A stretch of DNA of 64,000 nt from Candidatus Amulumruptor caecigallinarius (GCA_023665605.1 JAMPDP010000001.1:1257983-1321982), one strand, 5' to 3'; shown: positions 9,401 to 16,030, counted from the stretch's first letter. A program made the numbers and translations. Notes: generated by a model from the sequence alone, not told the origin.

Positions 9401-10190
9401 CTTTTGCGAATTTTCTATCTCTTGTACTACACAACATCGCACAACATGTCCAGTCTTTACCTTCTCTAAACTGTTGCTTATCAAGACATATTCTAAAATA
9501 GCACTCTGCATCTAAATGCTTAACAAACTCAGTAAGGCGACCTATACGTCTTGCATTCTGCATTGGAGAAACAATCACATAATCATTGTCGCCTTGGCAT
9601 GATACCTTAATTTTATTAGCTAAGGACGCAATATCGTAGGATTCTACATCTAAAATATTGGAAAAAAGATGAAGGGTTGGACAATCTGTGTCTATTATAA
9701 TGTCATCTTCTAATAGATCATCGAAGCATTTTTGAATTACCTTTTTTCTTGCCTCAGGAAAGAAACATTCACAAAGTAGTTCTGCTCTTGACAATGCCAA
9801 AGCGGAAGGCTCTATTAAAGTGATTGACCGAACTTTTTGCTGCAAATTGAAACCTTTTATAAAGTCATGGTAGCACATTGTGGCTAAGCCCTGACCACAT
9901 CCATAATCTACAATACTAATCTCCTCTGCAGATTTTATGTATGGACTTAATTGTTTGAAAGCATACATCAACTTCTCTGCATGCATTTGACCATAAGAAT
10001 AGAAATACATCTGCAATAATGGCTCATTATCAAGCAATTCTACACCACGATTCAATTGGTCAAACAATTCGTCAATTAAATCAGATGGGAGTTTTTGAAC
10101 GAAATCGCAAGAAATATTACGAACTTTCTCGAATGAAGGTTCGGACATATGCTCTACAATGTATGCAAATGTAGTTTTAGATTCTTTCAT
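6438..10190 (-). CDS. Methyltransferase-like / Sel1 repeat / BspA-type LRR fusion protein
   Basis: The 1250-residue protein has three parts. Residues about 60-260 look like a Rossmann-fold SAM-dependent methyltransferase with motif I VDYGCGQG at 94-101 and a following acidic strand end (LIEP, 125-128). Residues about 300-730 are Sel1-type tetratricopeptide-like repeats (A..GD..A...L...Y..G.GV.K...KA..WY..AA). Residues about 755-1200 are BspA-type leucine-rich repeats (I...AF.GC..L..I.IP.SV..I). There is no signal peptide or membrane segment, so it is probably cytosolic, unlike many BspA-repeat proteins. It is coupled to the DUF1848 gene by an ATGA overlap. The two repeat blocks suggest a scaffold that binds proteins; what is methylated, if anything, is unknown. 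Confidence 0.85.
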   Translation of the reverse strand: MKESKTTFAYIVEHMSEPSFEKVRNISCDFVQKLPSDLIDELFDQLNRGVELLDNEPLLQMYFYSYGQMHAEKLMYAFKQLSPYIKSAEEISIVDYGCGQGLATMCYHDFIKGFNLQQKVRSITLIEPSALALSRAELLCECFFPEARKKVIQKCFDDLLEDDIIIDTDCPTLHLFSNILDVESYDIASLANKIKVSCQGDNDYVIVSPMQNARRIGRLTEFVKHLDAECYFRICLDKQQFREGKDWTCCAMLCSTRDRKFAKVNIVEVHRKVKEFLEDATLWCDKESSKGIFDEVNICASNGDAECMNFMGLFYAKGILVEKCNKKAFAWFELAAGYGFPRAIRNLALLYARGHGTEKNRSLAIEIINRIKECDASLYYLSLGEIEKIAGNHVAAYEDFRIAAELGNTRAKYLYGTYLVKGKYCDKNVTLGIENIRYAAKDRIAPACLLMAHYYETGFKVGGIDQSNNLSVKNYKSAAKNDSLKAQKRLAEIYKNGILGVSKNQKESFKWYLIAAERGDYDAAFYVALSYANGNGVGKNYTNAVKWYKIAADHGSSSAMNNLAVCYENGHGVDKDEEKAFFLYLRAAEEGGLIAANNVSVCYQKGIGTEVNPQQALFWKEKAAEGGNSIALNKLAEWYFKGYGTSRNFEKALFWFVKSKLDKGEKNMCIRNLFDFLMHKANDGDALFQYLLAKCYAYGVFVPKDRRLSMKWYEKSASNGFVESLIKLRRIDAISTDATNEEMALGVKDNYGVLYSQDGKKVLSCSYVHCKSYKIRKGTRVICDGAFRNQYIEQLIIPSSVVAIGDNPFSSDPYYHDTKIAIKNQSPYYMVIEDALYTKDGHTIIAYWGKQSLFKLPNYVKNIANGCFSNVRTLEEIVVPQGVESIGRLAFEDCYSLKSLDLPKSVKYIGESAFWGCEKLEEIWSLGSIKTIEPNTFEGCHLKYVHLPSCLISIKDNAFNSNSELRNIDLPDTLETIGNYAFAYCSELERVNLGNSVKLIGDLCFYGCAIQEVRIPSSLTNMGIRPFDKIKNIITGYNGQFKTEKGMLINQITKNLECYFGGSSSITLKGIKSISPLAFFESNVEEVILSNDIISLHEYAFYNSQKLINIKLSESLEFIETGSFWGCENLRNISIPESVHEIKSAAFGRCVSLERIELKGLSTNASESIFEYKDSELFPSAYHSHSSTMGSFIEEIDIDYKPEVESFKCITIFVPKSTKSKYTFKPIIHLSWYEREMDRRFKIIENDESC

Positions 10191-11251
10191 CTTCCAGTTA
10201 TTGTTTTACTCCAAGGGTTTTCTTTATGGCATTTCCAATTTGCCATAGCCAACTTCTTGCTAGCATTGGCATAGCAGTATTCACACAGATGTGGGCAAGT
10301 ATTGTATTCACCTATATCTTTTGCCGCCATGCATCCACACAATTCTCGTTGACCAGGATCCTTCTTATGATTACTGATGAAATAATGGTTTTGAGAAAGG
10401 AAAATTGCATCTTCAGGGATTTCAATATCGCCAAAAAGAGAAGGTTGTGGTATTTCCTCAATCTTTACCCTCATAAACTTTATCAGCTCAGTGTCATTCC
10501 ATGCAATCTTGGTGATGAGGTCCCCATCTATACAGCGGTTATGCTCTATGCCATACTTGTTGATGTCAATCTTTTCACTACATGTCGCGAGTGTGTAGTT
10601 CCATCCACGTTCCTTATTCATATCACATAGTTTTTGAGCAAACTCTTCCATTTGAGCTTCAGTCCACTCGTGATACCTAATGCCATTTCGTTCGAGATTG
10701 GTCTTTACCTTCTTATATAACTGGATATCAGCATAACTGAATACAAGTTTTTCAGTAAAGCCTTTCAGCTGATCACCAATCTTCTGTACCTTTAGTAATA
10801 GAGTATCAATAGTTATATCATCAGTAAGAATCATCGGATCGAAACGCCAAACAACCGAACCGATGCCAAGACGATCAACAAGCAATTTAAATGTTTCTAT
10901 ACGAGTGGCAATCGTAGGAACATTCTCAAAGTTTTCGTCCTCATAGTCGTTCAATGTATATTGAATGTAGCATTTTATTCCCCTTTTTTCAAGGATATGC
11001 AGATATTCTAACAGAGGACGTGGGTTCTTTGACCAGAATACAATAAACCGAGTCCTATCATACGACACATACGATTTTACGCCATTAAACGGATTCACCC
11101 AAGCGGAATATCCTTTCTCCAAACGATTAAAAAACCAATCTGCATAGAATGCTGGTATGTCTGTACTTCTGCTGGCAGACACAATGATTGGAGCTTGTGC
11201 CTTTACATGCTTACCGTCAAAATTTATTTCGGTTGTTGACCAAGTTGCCAT
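10187..11251 (-). CDS. DUF1848 family protein with C-terminal CX3CX2C motif
   Basis: The 354-residue product matches the DUF1848 pattern: SASRSTDIPAFYADWF near residue 25, a WVNPFNG segment at 51-57, and VFWSKNP at 71-77. At the C-terminus is CGC (305-307), then CPHLCEYCYAN with cysteines at 319, 323 and 326 spaced CX3CX2C like radical SAM enzymes, but at the wrong end of the protein. This suggests a circularly permuted radical SAM-like fold; the activity of the family is not established. The gene starts 16 bp after the XRE regulator and ends in an ATGA overlap with the giant fusion gene, so it belongs to the cargo operon. Confidence 0.85.
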   Translation of the reverse strand: MATWSTTEINFDGKHVKAQAPIIVSASRSTDIPAFYADWFFNRLEKGYSAWVNPFNGVKSYVSYDRTRFIVFWSKNPRPLLEYLHILEKRGIKCYIQYTLNDYEDENFENVPTIATRIETFKLLVDRLGIGSVVWRFDPMILTDDITIDTLLLKVQKIGDQLKGFTEKLVFSYADIQLYKKVKTNLERNGIRYHEWTEAQMEEFAQKLCDMNKERGWNYTLATCSEKIDINKYGIEHNRCIDGDLITKIAWNDTELIKFMRVKIEEIPQPSLFGDIEIPEDAIFLSQNHYFISNHKKDPGQRELCGCMAAKDIGEYNTCPHLCEYCYANASKKLAMANWKCHKENPWSKTITGR

Positions 11252-11267
11252 GATACAAATTTGTAGA

Positions 11268-11495
11268 TCAAATTATCGCCATCATTACTTTTTGCGTGTC
11301 TACCGGCATAATAAGTTCGCGAGGATCCATTTCAAGAATCTTCGCAACCTCAACAAGGGTTTCTAAAGATGGTTGCGTCTTATTGGTACACCATTTAGAC
11401 ACAGTAGCTGGGTCTTTCCCCAACTTCTCTGCCAACCATTTACTCGTTTTCTTGCGTTCAACAAGCGCTATTCTAATACGATTTATATCAGCCAT
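11268..11495 (-). CDS. XRE-family helix-turn-helix regulator
   Basis: The 75-residue protein is a single Cro/C1-type helix-turn-helix domain: RIALVERKKTSKWLAEKLG, then KDPATVSKWCTNKTQPSLETL with the recognition helix around residues 25-40, and a hydrophobic C-terminal segment. It is first in the six-gene operon, behind a consensus promoter, so it is likely an autoregulator or control protein of the operon. No toxin-like partner is adjacent, which argues against a simple toxin-antitoxin pair. Confidence 0.85.
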   Translation of the reverse strand: MADINRIRIALVERKKTSKWLAEKLGKDPATVSKWCTNKTQPSLETLVEVAKILEMDPRELIMPVDTQKVMMAII

Positions 11496-11519
11496 ATTTG
11501 CAATTAAATTTTTTCAATG

Positions 11520-11551
11520 CAAAATTAGTAAAATTTTCGACAATAAACAAA
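11520..11551 (-). promoter_or_regulatory. Consensus Bacteroidetes promoter of the cargo operon
   Basis: On the minus strand TTTG (11551-11548) is followed after exactly 20 bases by TAATTTTG (11527-11520), fitting TTTG-N20-TAnnTTTG. The -7 element is 25 bp ahead of the XRE start codon at 11495. No other promoter-sized gap exists within the operon. Confidence 0.75.
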
Positions 11552-11937
11552 TGGCAAAAGCCAAAAACCACAATCATTAAGCCAATTCATTTGCGTATTA
11601 TTCAATTTGCTAGTGCCAAAAATATCCCACCCCAATCATGTGAGATGTTAACATTTGAACGTGGGAACCCCGGCTGAAAAGCGAGTCGGGTCACCACATT
11701 TTTATCAATGTTCGATAGTTAAAGTAAGTTAAAGTTCGCCATAACAAGGCGTGTCACCACGATTGAATGATAATGAATGATGATAAATACAAATAATATT
11801 TGTGTTGATAATCAGCTACATAGATTTATTCCAATAGACTTTCTACATCACCACTGCACACATAACGCACAATGTTTCAATGAATTAAATGATGCGTGGT
11901 GACTTTTGTGGTGACTTCGAGGGGCGGAGATGAAAGA
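11552..11937. other. Non-coding end of the island with GTCACCAC repeats
   Basis: No gene is seen. The 8-mer GTCACCAC occurs at 11690-11697 and 11753-11760, and its inverse GTGGTGAC at 11896-11903 and 11908-11915. A tandem AGTTAAAG pair lies near 11717-11735, and a hairpin (CCCGGCT/AGTCGGG) lies near 11668-11690. Paired direct and inverted short repeats beside a tRNA 3' end are what integrase arm-type or excisionase sites look like; that role is inference. Confidence 0.45.
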
Positions 11938-11970
11938 AAGACCGCTAACTCATTGAGAATTAGCGGTCTT
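11938..11970 (-). terminator. Terminator hairpin after tRNA-Phe
   Basis: AAGACCGCTAA (11938-11948) and TTAGCGGTCTT (11960-11970) form a perfect 11-bp stem with an 11-base loop, starting three bases after the tRNA. On the minus strand the stem runs into a short T-rich stretch. It may also mark the junction between the tRNA and the island. Confidence 0.7.
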
Positions 11971-11973
11971 CTG

Positions 11974-12046
11974 TGGTGCCACCAGGAATCGAACCGGGGA
12001 CACAAGGATTTTCAGTCCTTTGCTCTACCAACTGAGCTATGGCACC
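11974..12046 (-). tRNA. tRNA-Phe (GAA)
   Basis: The minus strand folds into a full cloverleaf: acceptor GGTGCCA/TGGCACC, D-arm with AGTTGGTA, anticodon loop CTGAAAA giving anticodon GAA, and T-arm CCCGG-TTCGATT-CCTGG. The discriminator base is A and CCA is not encoded. It is preceded by its own promoter and marks the likely integration site of the island. Confidence 0.97.
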
Positions 12047-12099
12047 TTTGTTTGGTGGGCTTTCGAGTCGCCTGTGGCAACTTTAGGCCTTTCCTTGAT

Positions 12100-12131
12100 T
12101 GTCAAAACTTGTTAGTGTTGCCGTTTTGACA
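12100..12131 (-). other. Hairpin in the tRNA-Phe leader
   Basis: TGTCAAAAC (12100-12108) and GTTTTGACA (12123-12131) are perfect inverted repeats between the tRNA-Phe promoter and the tRNA. It may help 5' processing of the precursor; this is inference. Confidence 0.4.
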
Positions 12132-12134
12132 CTG

Positions 12135-12165
12135 CAAAGTTAGAGCTTTTTCGTCAGCTGACAAA
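12135..12165 (-). promoter_or_regulatory. Promoter of tRNA-Phe
   Basis: The minus strand reads TTTG (12165-12162), 19 bases, TAACTTTG (12142-12135), matching the Bacteroidetes consensus. Transcription would begin about 80-90 bases before the tRNA. Confidence 0.75.
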
Positions 12166-12266
12166 TTTTCAGACATTTTTAAGCTGTTAAAAAATGTGAA
12201 CTTGTGGATTTCGGTTCGTTATGTAATTGGACAACAGTTTATTATGAAGTGATACGGTCACTTAGA

Positions 12267-12307
12267 GTAACTATGCAGCCAAAGGAGACTACGCGCTGAA
12301 TAGTTAC
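12267..12307. repeat. Long imperfect hairpin
   Basis: GTAACTATGCAGC (12267-12279) pairs with GCTGAATAGTTAC (12295-12307) with one mismatch, leaving a 15-base loop. It lies in the intergenic region between the tRNA-Phe promoter and the RNA candidate at 12445 and belongs to no gene. Confidence 0.5.
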
Positions 12308-12392
12308 ACTAACACATCCTCACACGGCTGTTCCAAGCACACCAACTCCTTCCGGATTACAATCTCTAAATTTTTTCAGAAAAAAATCACTC

Positions 12393-12439
12393 AACGTGCG
12401 AAGTTACGGGTTCACTGCTTTCTTCGCACGTTAACTTTG
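12393..12439 (+). promoter_or_regulatory. Inverted repeat overlapping a TAACTTTG promoter element
   Basis: AACGTGCGAAG (12393-12403) and CTTCGCACGTT (12422-12432) are perfect 11-bp inverted repeats. The right arm ends on the first base of TAACTTTG (12432-12439), a perfect -7 element. The -33 element is poor. The arrangement suggests an operator or a terminator/promoter junction controlling the downstream RNA. Confidence 0.5.
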
Positions 12440-12444
12440 CATCC

Positions 12445-12853
12445 GAAAGCATATGGGTGGGCTCGGGTGTCCACCCCGAAAAAGCTTTCAGCATTGCCGT
12501 AAGAGAACGGCCTTGCAAACCAAGGACCCGAAATTTGCCCCTCGGGCACATTCGTTCTTTGACATACTTCCATACCCCCTCTGACGGCCGCAAAACTCAG
12601 AGCGCCTTTCCTCCTTTCTGCGCCCTGCGATGGCGAAGCTCCGACGTTGCCTGTTCACGTCCCGCTCCCGCAAAAATTTATCACCATCCCCCGATGGCTC
12701 AACCGCGATACCCGTCAACCGCCCCGCATGCGCCTTGGGTTGCCACCTCGGGATCGGCGGCGGTGAGCTCAGGCGAGTGCCACAGCTCTACTTCAACCAC
12801 GTACGTCCCGTATGCCGGCGGTTCAGGCCCCGTCAGCATGCGGGACGTTTTTT
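12445..12853 (+). ncRNA. Candidate structured non-coding RNA of about 400 nt
   Basis: A perfect TAACTTTG element precedes it and a strong terminator ends it, but no convincing protein is encoded between them. The first 100 nt fold into serial hairpins: GAAAGC/GCTTTC enclosing GGGTGG/CCACCC, then GCCGT/ACGGC, CTTG/CAAG and CCCGA/TCGGG. GTTCTTTGACA at 12554-12564 resembles the boxA antitermination element normally found in rRNA leaders of this phylum. I checked for tmRNA, RNase P RNA, SRP RNA and rRNA signatures and found none that hold. It could be a new small RNA or a decayed rRNA-type leader. Confidence 0.5.
12804..12853 (+). terminator. Strong terminator of the RNA candidate
   Basis: CGTCCCGTATGC (12804-12815) pairs with GCATGCGGGACG (12836-12847) over 12 bp with a single G-U pair, followed by six Ts (12848-12853). 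There is no annotated gene directly upstream, which is the main evidence that a transcript exists there. Confidence 0.85.
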
Positions 12854-12908
12854 ATTCTACCGCTATGATATTTTTGCTCCTTGTGTGATATAGTGAGAAA
12901 TTTTGTTA

Positions 12909-12916
12909 TATATTTG
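12909..12916 (+). promoter_or_regulatory. -7 element near the cyd operon start
   Basis: TATATTTG fits TAnnTTTG and lies 9 bp before the DUF4492 start codon at 12926. The -33 region is weak (TTG around 12881), and the leader would be almost absent, so the call is tentative. Confidence 0.4.
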
Positions 12917-12925
12917 CCTTCACGT

Positions 12926-13153
12926 ATGCGTAGTTTAGCTAATCTTCCCAGGCGCGTCTGGCGTTTCTATTACGACGGGTTCAGGTCCATGACCACCGGC
13001 CGCTCCCTCTGGGTGCTCATTCTGGTGAAACTTGTTCTCTTCTTTCTGGTTATGAAGCTGCTCTTCTTTCCCAATCTTCTGGAGAGGGACTATGACAACG
13101 ACGCTGACCGCGCCGATGCCGTAAGAAGCTCGCTCCTCGATGAACGAAGATAA
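12926..13153 (+). CDS. DUF4492 family small membrane protein
   Basis: The start is set at the ATG at 12926 (an upstream in-frame start at 12881 adds a non-conserved stretch). The 75-residue product has an aromatic RRVWRFYYDGFRSM segment followed by a single hydrophobic helix (LWVLILVKLVLFFLVMKLLFFP), typical of DUF4492. Members sit immediately upstream of cydA in Bacteroidetes and are presumed to help cytochrome bd assembly or act as an extra small subunit, comparable in place to CydX; this is inference from context. cydA follows 89 bp downstream. Confidence 0.85.
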   Translation: MRSLANLPRRVWRFYYDGFRSMTTGRSLWVLILVKLVLFFLVMKLLFFPNLLERDYDNDADRADAVRSSLLDERR

Positions 13154-13242
13154 CCCTCACCTCATGCTTCTCAAATCTAACTCCACCTTTCAACCATTCA
13201 ACATAATCAAAATACTCACTTCCATCAAAAACAATTTCTGCC

Positions 13243-14832
13243 ATGAATGACTTAATGAGCGTCGTGGACTGGTCAAGGGCACAGTTTGCCCTCACGGCCA
13301 TGTACCACTGGCTGTTTGTCCCGCTCACTCTCGGACTTGGAGTGATCGTCGCCATCATGGAGACGGCCTACGTGCGCACCGGCTCCGAAAAGTGGCTCGC
13401 GCTGACCAAGTTCTGGATGAAGCTCTTCGGCATAAACTTCGCTATCGGAGTGGCCACGGGCATCATCCTGGAGTTTGAGTTCGGCACCAACTGGTCTAAC
13501 TACTCCTGGTTTGTCGGTGACATCTTCGGTGCACCACTGGCCATTGAGGGACTGCTTGCCTTCTTCATGGAGGCCACGTTTATTGCCGTCATGTTCTTCG
13601 GCTGGGGAAAGGTCTCCAAACGGTTTCACCTCACCGCAACATGGCTCACGGCCATCGGTGCGACCCTCTCCGCTGCTTGGATTCTGATAGCCAACGCATG
13701 GATGCAGCTCCCGGTGGGCATGGAATTTGACCCCGCACAGATGCGTAATGTCATGGACCGCTTCTGGGACATCGTTCTCTCTCCCGTGGCCATACACAAG
13801 TTCATCCACTCAGTGTTCTCAGGCTGGGCACTTGCCGGCGTATTCGTGATTTCCGTGAGCTGCTGGTTCATGCTCAAGAAGCGTAACCGTGCCATGGCTC
13901 TCCGCTCCATCAAGGTAGGTGGATGGACCGGCCTTGTGGGTCTGCTTATCACCCTTTGGTCAGGCGACGGCTCGGCTGTTGACGTGGCTCGTTATCAGCC
14001 GATGAAGTTGGCTGCTATGGAGGCTCTTTATGATGGGGGCTCCGGCGAGGAACTCGTGGCCGTCGGCATCCTCAATCCCGACAAGGCACTTGACAATGAT
14101 GCCGACCCGTTCATTTTCAAGGTGGGCATCCCCAAGATGCTTTCTGTCCTCGCCACCCATCGCCTTGACGGCTACGTGCCCGGCATCAATGACCTCATCG
14201 CTGGCCGTGCTGCCAACCATGCAGGTGACTCTGTCGCCACCGACAGCTATGCCGAGCGAATTGCCATCGGACGCTCTGCACACGACGCACTGCGCGACTA
14301 TGACGCTGCCCGCACTTCCGCCAACATGGCTGCCATGGATTCCGCTCTGGTACGCCTCAAGGCCGGCTATCCTTATTTCGGCTACGGCTATCTTGACACT
14401 CCCGCTCAGGCTGTGCCTCCCGTGGCTATGACTTTCTATGCTTTCCGAATAATGGTATGCGCCGGCGGCTATCTGCTGCTCTTCTTTGTGGTGTTCCTAT
14501 TCATGGCCTACCGCAAGCCCGGTGCCTATGGCAGCCGATGGACACAGTGGATAGGTATGCTCACGCTCATTGTGGTCTACGCCTGCTCGCAGTCGGGCTG
14601 GATCACCGCCGAGGTCGGACGTCAACCCTGGATCATTCAGGATCTCATGCCCACTCGCGCGGCTGTCTCGTTCATCTCCACAGGGATGGTGCAGCTCACT
14701 TTCTGGCTCTTTGCTCTGATTTTCACCGGCCTCCTCGCCGCCGAGATTGGCATCATGCTCCGCGCCATCGACAAGGGCTCTCGCTCTGACTATGACTCTC
14801 TTCCCGACACTCCAGTATCAACCGCAAATTAA
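13243..14832 (+). CDS. cydA: Cytochrome bd ubiquinol/menaquinol oxidase subunit I
   Basis: The 529-residue integral membrane protein has the CydA N-terminus (RAQFALTAMYHWLFVPLTLGLG, containing the axial haem histidine), multiple transmembrane helices and a long hydrophilic Q-loop (about residues 240-385) where quinol binds. The subunit carries haems b558, b595 and d and reduces oxygen to water using quinol. In anaerobic gut bacteria it scavenges trace oxygen. Start at 13243 gives MNDLMSVVDWSR; a Met four codons later is also possible. cydB follows 10 bp after the stop. Confidence 0.96.
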   Translation: MNDLMSVVDWSRAQFALTAMYHWLFVPLTLGLGVIVAIMETAYVRTGSEKWLALTKFWMKLFGINFAIGVATGIILEFEFGTNWSNYSWFVGDIFGAPLAIEGLLAFFMEATFIAVMFFGWGKVSKRFHLTATWLTAIGATLSAAWILIANAWMQLPVGMEFDPAQMRNVMDRFWDIVLSPVAIHKFIHSVFSGWALAGVFVISVSCWFMLKKRNRAMALRSIKVGGWTGLVGLLITLWSGDGSAVDVARYQPMKLAAMEALYDGGSGEELVAVGILNPDKALDNDADPFIFKVGIPKMLSVLATHRLDGYVPGINDLIAGRAANHAGDSVATDSYAERIAIGRSAHDALRDYDAARTSANMAAMDSALVRLKAGYPYFGYGYLDTPAQAVPPVAMTFYAFRIMVCAGGYLLLFFVVFLFMAYRKPGAYGSRWTQWIGMLTLIVVYACSQSGWITAEVGRQPWIIQDLMPTRAAVSFISTGMVQLTFWLFALIFTGLLAAEIGIMLRAIDKGSRSDYDSLPDTPVSTAN

Positions 14833-14842
14833 CCCCGCCGCT

Positions 14843-15997
14843 ATGGATGAACTTACTTTATTACAGAATTATTGGTGGCTGCTCATCTCGGTGCTCGGCG
14901 CAGCACTGGTGTTTTTGCTGTTCGTGCAGGGTGGCCAGACCATGATGATGCTCACACCTGACCGCATGGACCGCACCATGATGGTCAACGCTCTCGGTCG
15001 CAAGTGGGAGCTGACGTTCACCACGCTCGTGGTGTTTGGCGGCGCTTTCTTCGCTTCGTTCCCCCTGTTCTACTCCACGAGCTTCGGCGGTGCTTACTGG
15101 CTGTGGATGCTGATTCTGTTCAGCTTCGTGGTGCAGGCGGTGAGTTATGAGTTCCGTCGCAAACCGGGCAACATATACGGCACCGGCACCTACGACACGT
15201 TCCTGTTCATCAACGGATGCCTCGGTTGCATACTTCTGGGCGTGGCCGTGGCCATGATGTTCTTCGGTGCGGAGTTCACAGTCACCAAGGGCAGCCTCCT
15301 CGACAACGGTTCTCCCGTTATCTCGCGCTGGGCAAGCCCCTCGCACGGCATTGAGGCGATATTCAACTGGCGCAACCTGCTGCTCGGATTCACCGTGCTG
15401 TTCCTGGCTCGTACACAGGCTGGTCTCTATTTCATCAACAGCATCCGTGCCGAGGACGATGGCTCATTCCTTGCCGAATGCAAGCGCAGCATACTCATCA
15501 ACGGTGTGCTCTTCGTGCTCTTCTTCCTCGGCTTCATGGCCACTCTGCTCACCTCGGCCGGATATGTCACAGGCGCTTCCGGCAATGTCATTGCTATTGA
15601 GCCTTACAAGTATCTGCATAACTACCTCGAGATGTGGTGGGTCGGCTGCATCCTGCTCATCGGTGTCCTCGCCGTGCTCTATGGTATTTGCCGCGGTGCG
15701 CTTGACCGCACATGGCGTGGCGGCATCTGGTGGAGTGGCATCGGCTCGGTGCTCGTGGTGCTCACACTTTTCTGGGTAGCAGGCTACAACAACACAGCCT
15801 ACTATCCATCGCTGGTCGATGCAACCGCTTCGCTCACCATTCGCAACAGCTCCTCCTCACTTTTCACCCTCAAGGTGATGTCATGGGTGAGCATCCTCGT
15901 GCCATTCGTAGTGGGCTACATTGCCTACGTCTGGTGGTCAATGAACCGCAAGCCCATCACACCGACCGAGATGCGCTCCGGCACCAACCAGTACTAA
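14843..15997 (+). CDS. cydB: Cytochrome bd oxidase subunit II
   Basis: The start is at 14843 (MDELTLLQNYWWLL), 10 bp after cydA; the open frame extends further upstream but only inside cydA. The 384-residue protein has eight to nine hydrophobic helices and the CydB-like N-terminal FVQGGQTMM segment. CydB pairs with CydA to form the membrane oxidase. A strong hairpin follows the gene. Confidence 0.95.
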   Translation: MDELTLLQNYWWLLISVLGAALVFLLFVQGGQTMMMLTPDRMDRTMMVNALGRKWELTFTTLVVFGGAFFASFPLFYSTSFGGAYWLWMLILFSFVVQAVSYEFRRKPGNIYGTGTYDTFLFINGCLGCILLGVAVAMMFFGAEFTVTKGSLLDNGSPVISRWASPSHGIEAIFNWRNLLLGFTVLFLARTQAGLYFINSIRAEDDGSFLAECKRSILINGVLFVLFFLGFMATLLTSAGYVTGASGNVIAIEPYKYLHNYLEMWWVGCILLIGVLAVLYGICRGALDRTWRGGIWWSGIGSVLVVLTLFWVAGYNNTAYYPSLVDATASLTIRNSSSSLFTLKVMSWVSILVPFVVGYIAYVWWSMNRKPITPTEMRSGTNQY

Positions 15998-16030
15998 GTA
16001 AGAACCTGTCAGACTAAGTAAGAATTAGTA

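Larger units (their letters stand above)
1..11973. mobile_element. Right-hand part of a mobilizable genomic island ending at tRNA-Phe
   Basis: The segment contains a DUF3408 protein, a MobC-like protein, an HUH relaxase with an associated membrane protein, and an AT-rich cargo operon, and it stops exactly at the 3' end of a tRNA-Phe gene. Integration at tRNA 3' ends by tyrosine recombinases is well known for such elements. No integrase or transfer (tra) operon is visible, so the left end and integrase must lie outside the window if the island is intact. The cargo block is much richer in A+T than both the mobilization block and the flanking chromosome. That all of it is one element is inference from adjacency; the exact boundary was not proven. 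Confidence 0.6.

Noticed and set aside
11268..11495. Toxin-antitoxin pair led by the XRE protein
   Set aside because: The next gene is a 354-residue DUF1848 protein, not a small toxin, and six genes share the operon.
12346..12357. CCGGAAGG on the minus strand, like the SRP RNA tetraloop
   Set aside because: The flanking bases do not form the SRP helix 8 symmetric loop (no AGG/AGCAG partner), so it is a chance match.
12606..12613. GAGGAAAG on the minus strand, like the RNase P RNA core
   Set aside because: The rest of the RNase P consensus (GTCCGGGC after it and the distal conserved block) is missing, and the strong terminator points to plus-strand transcription.
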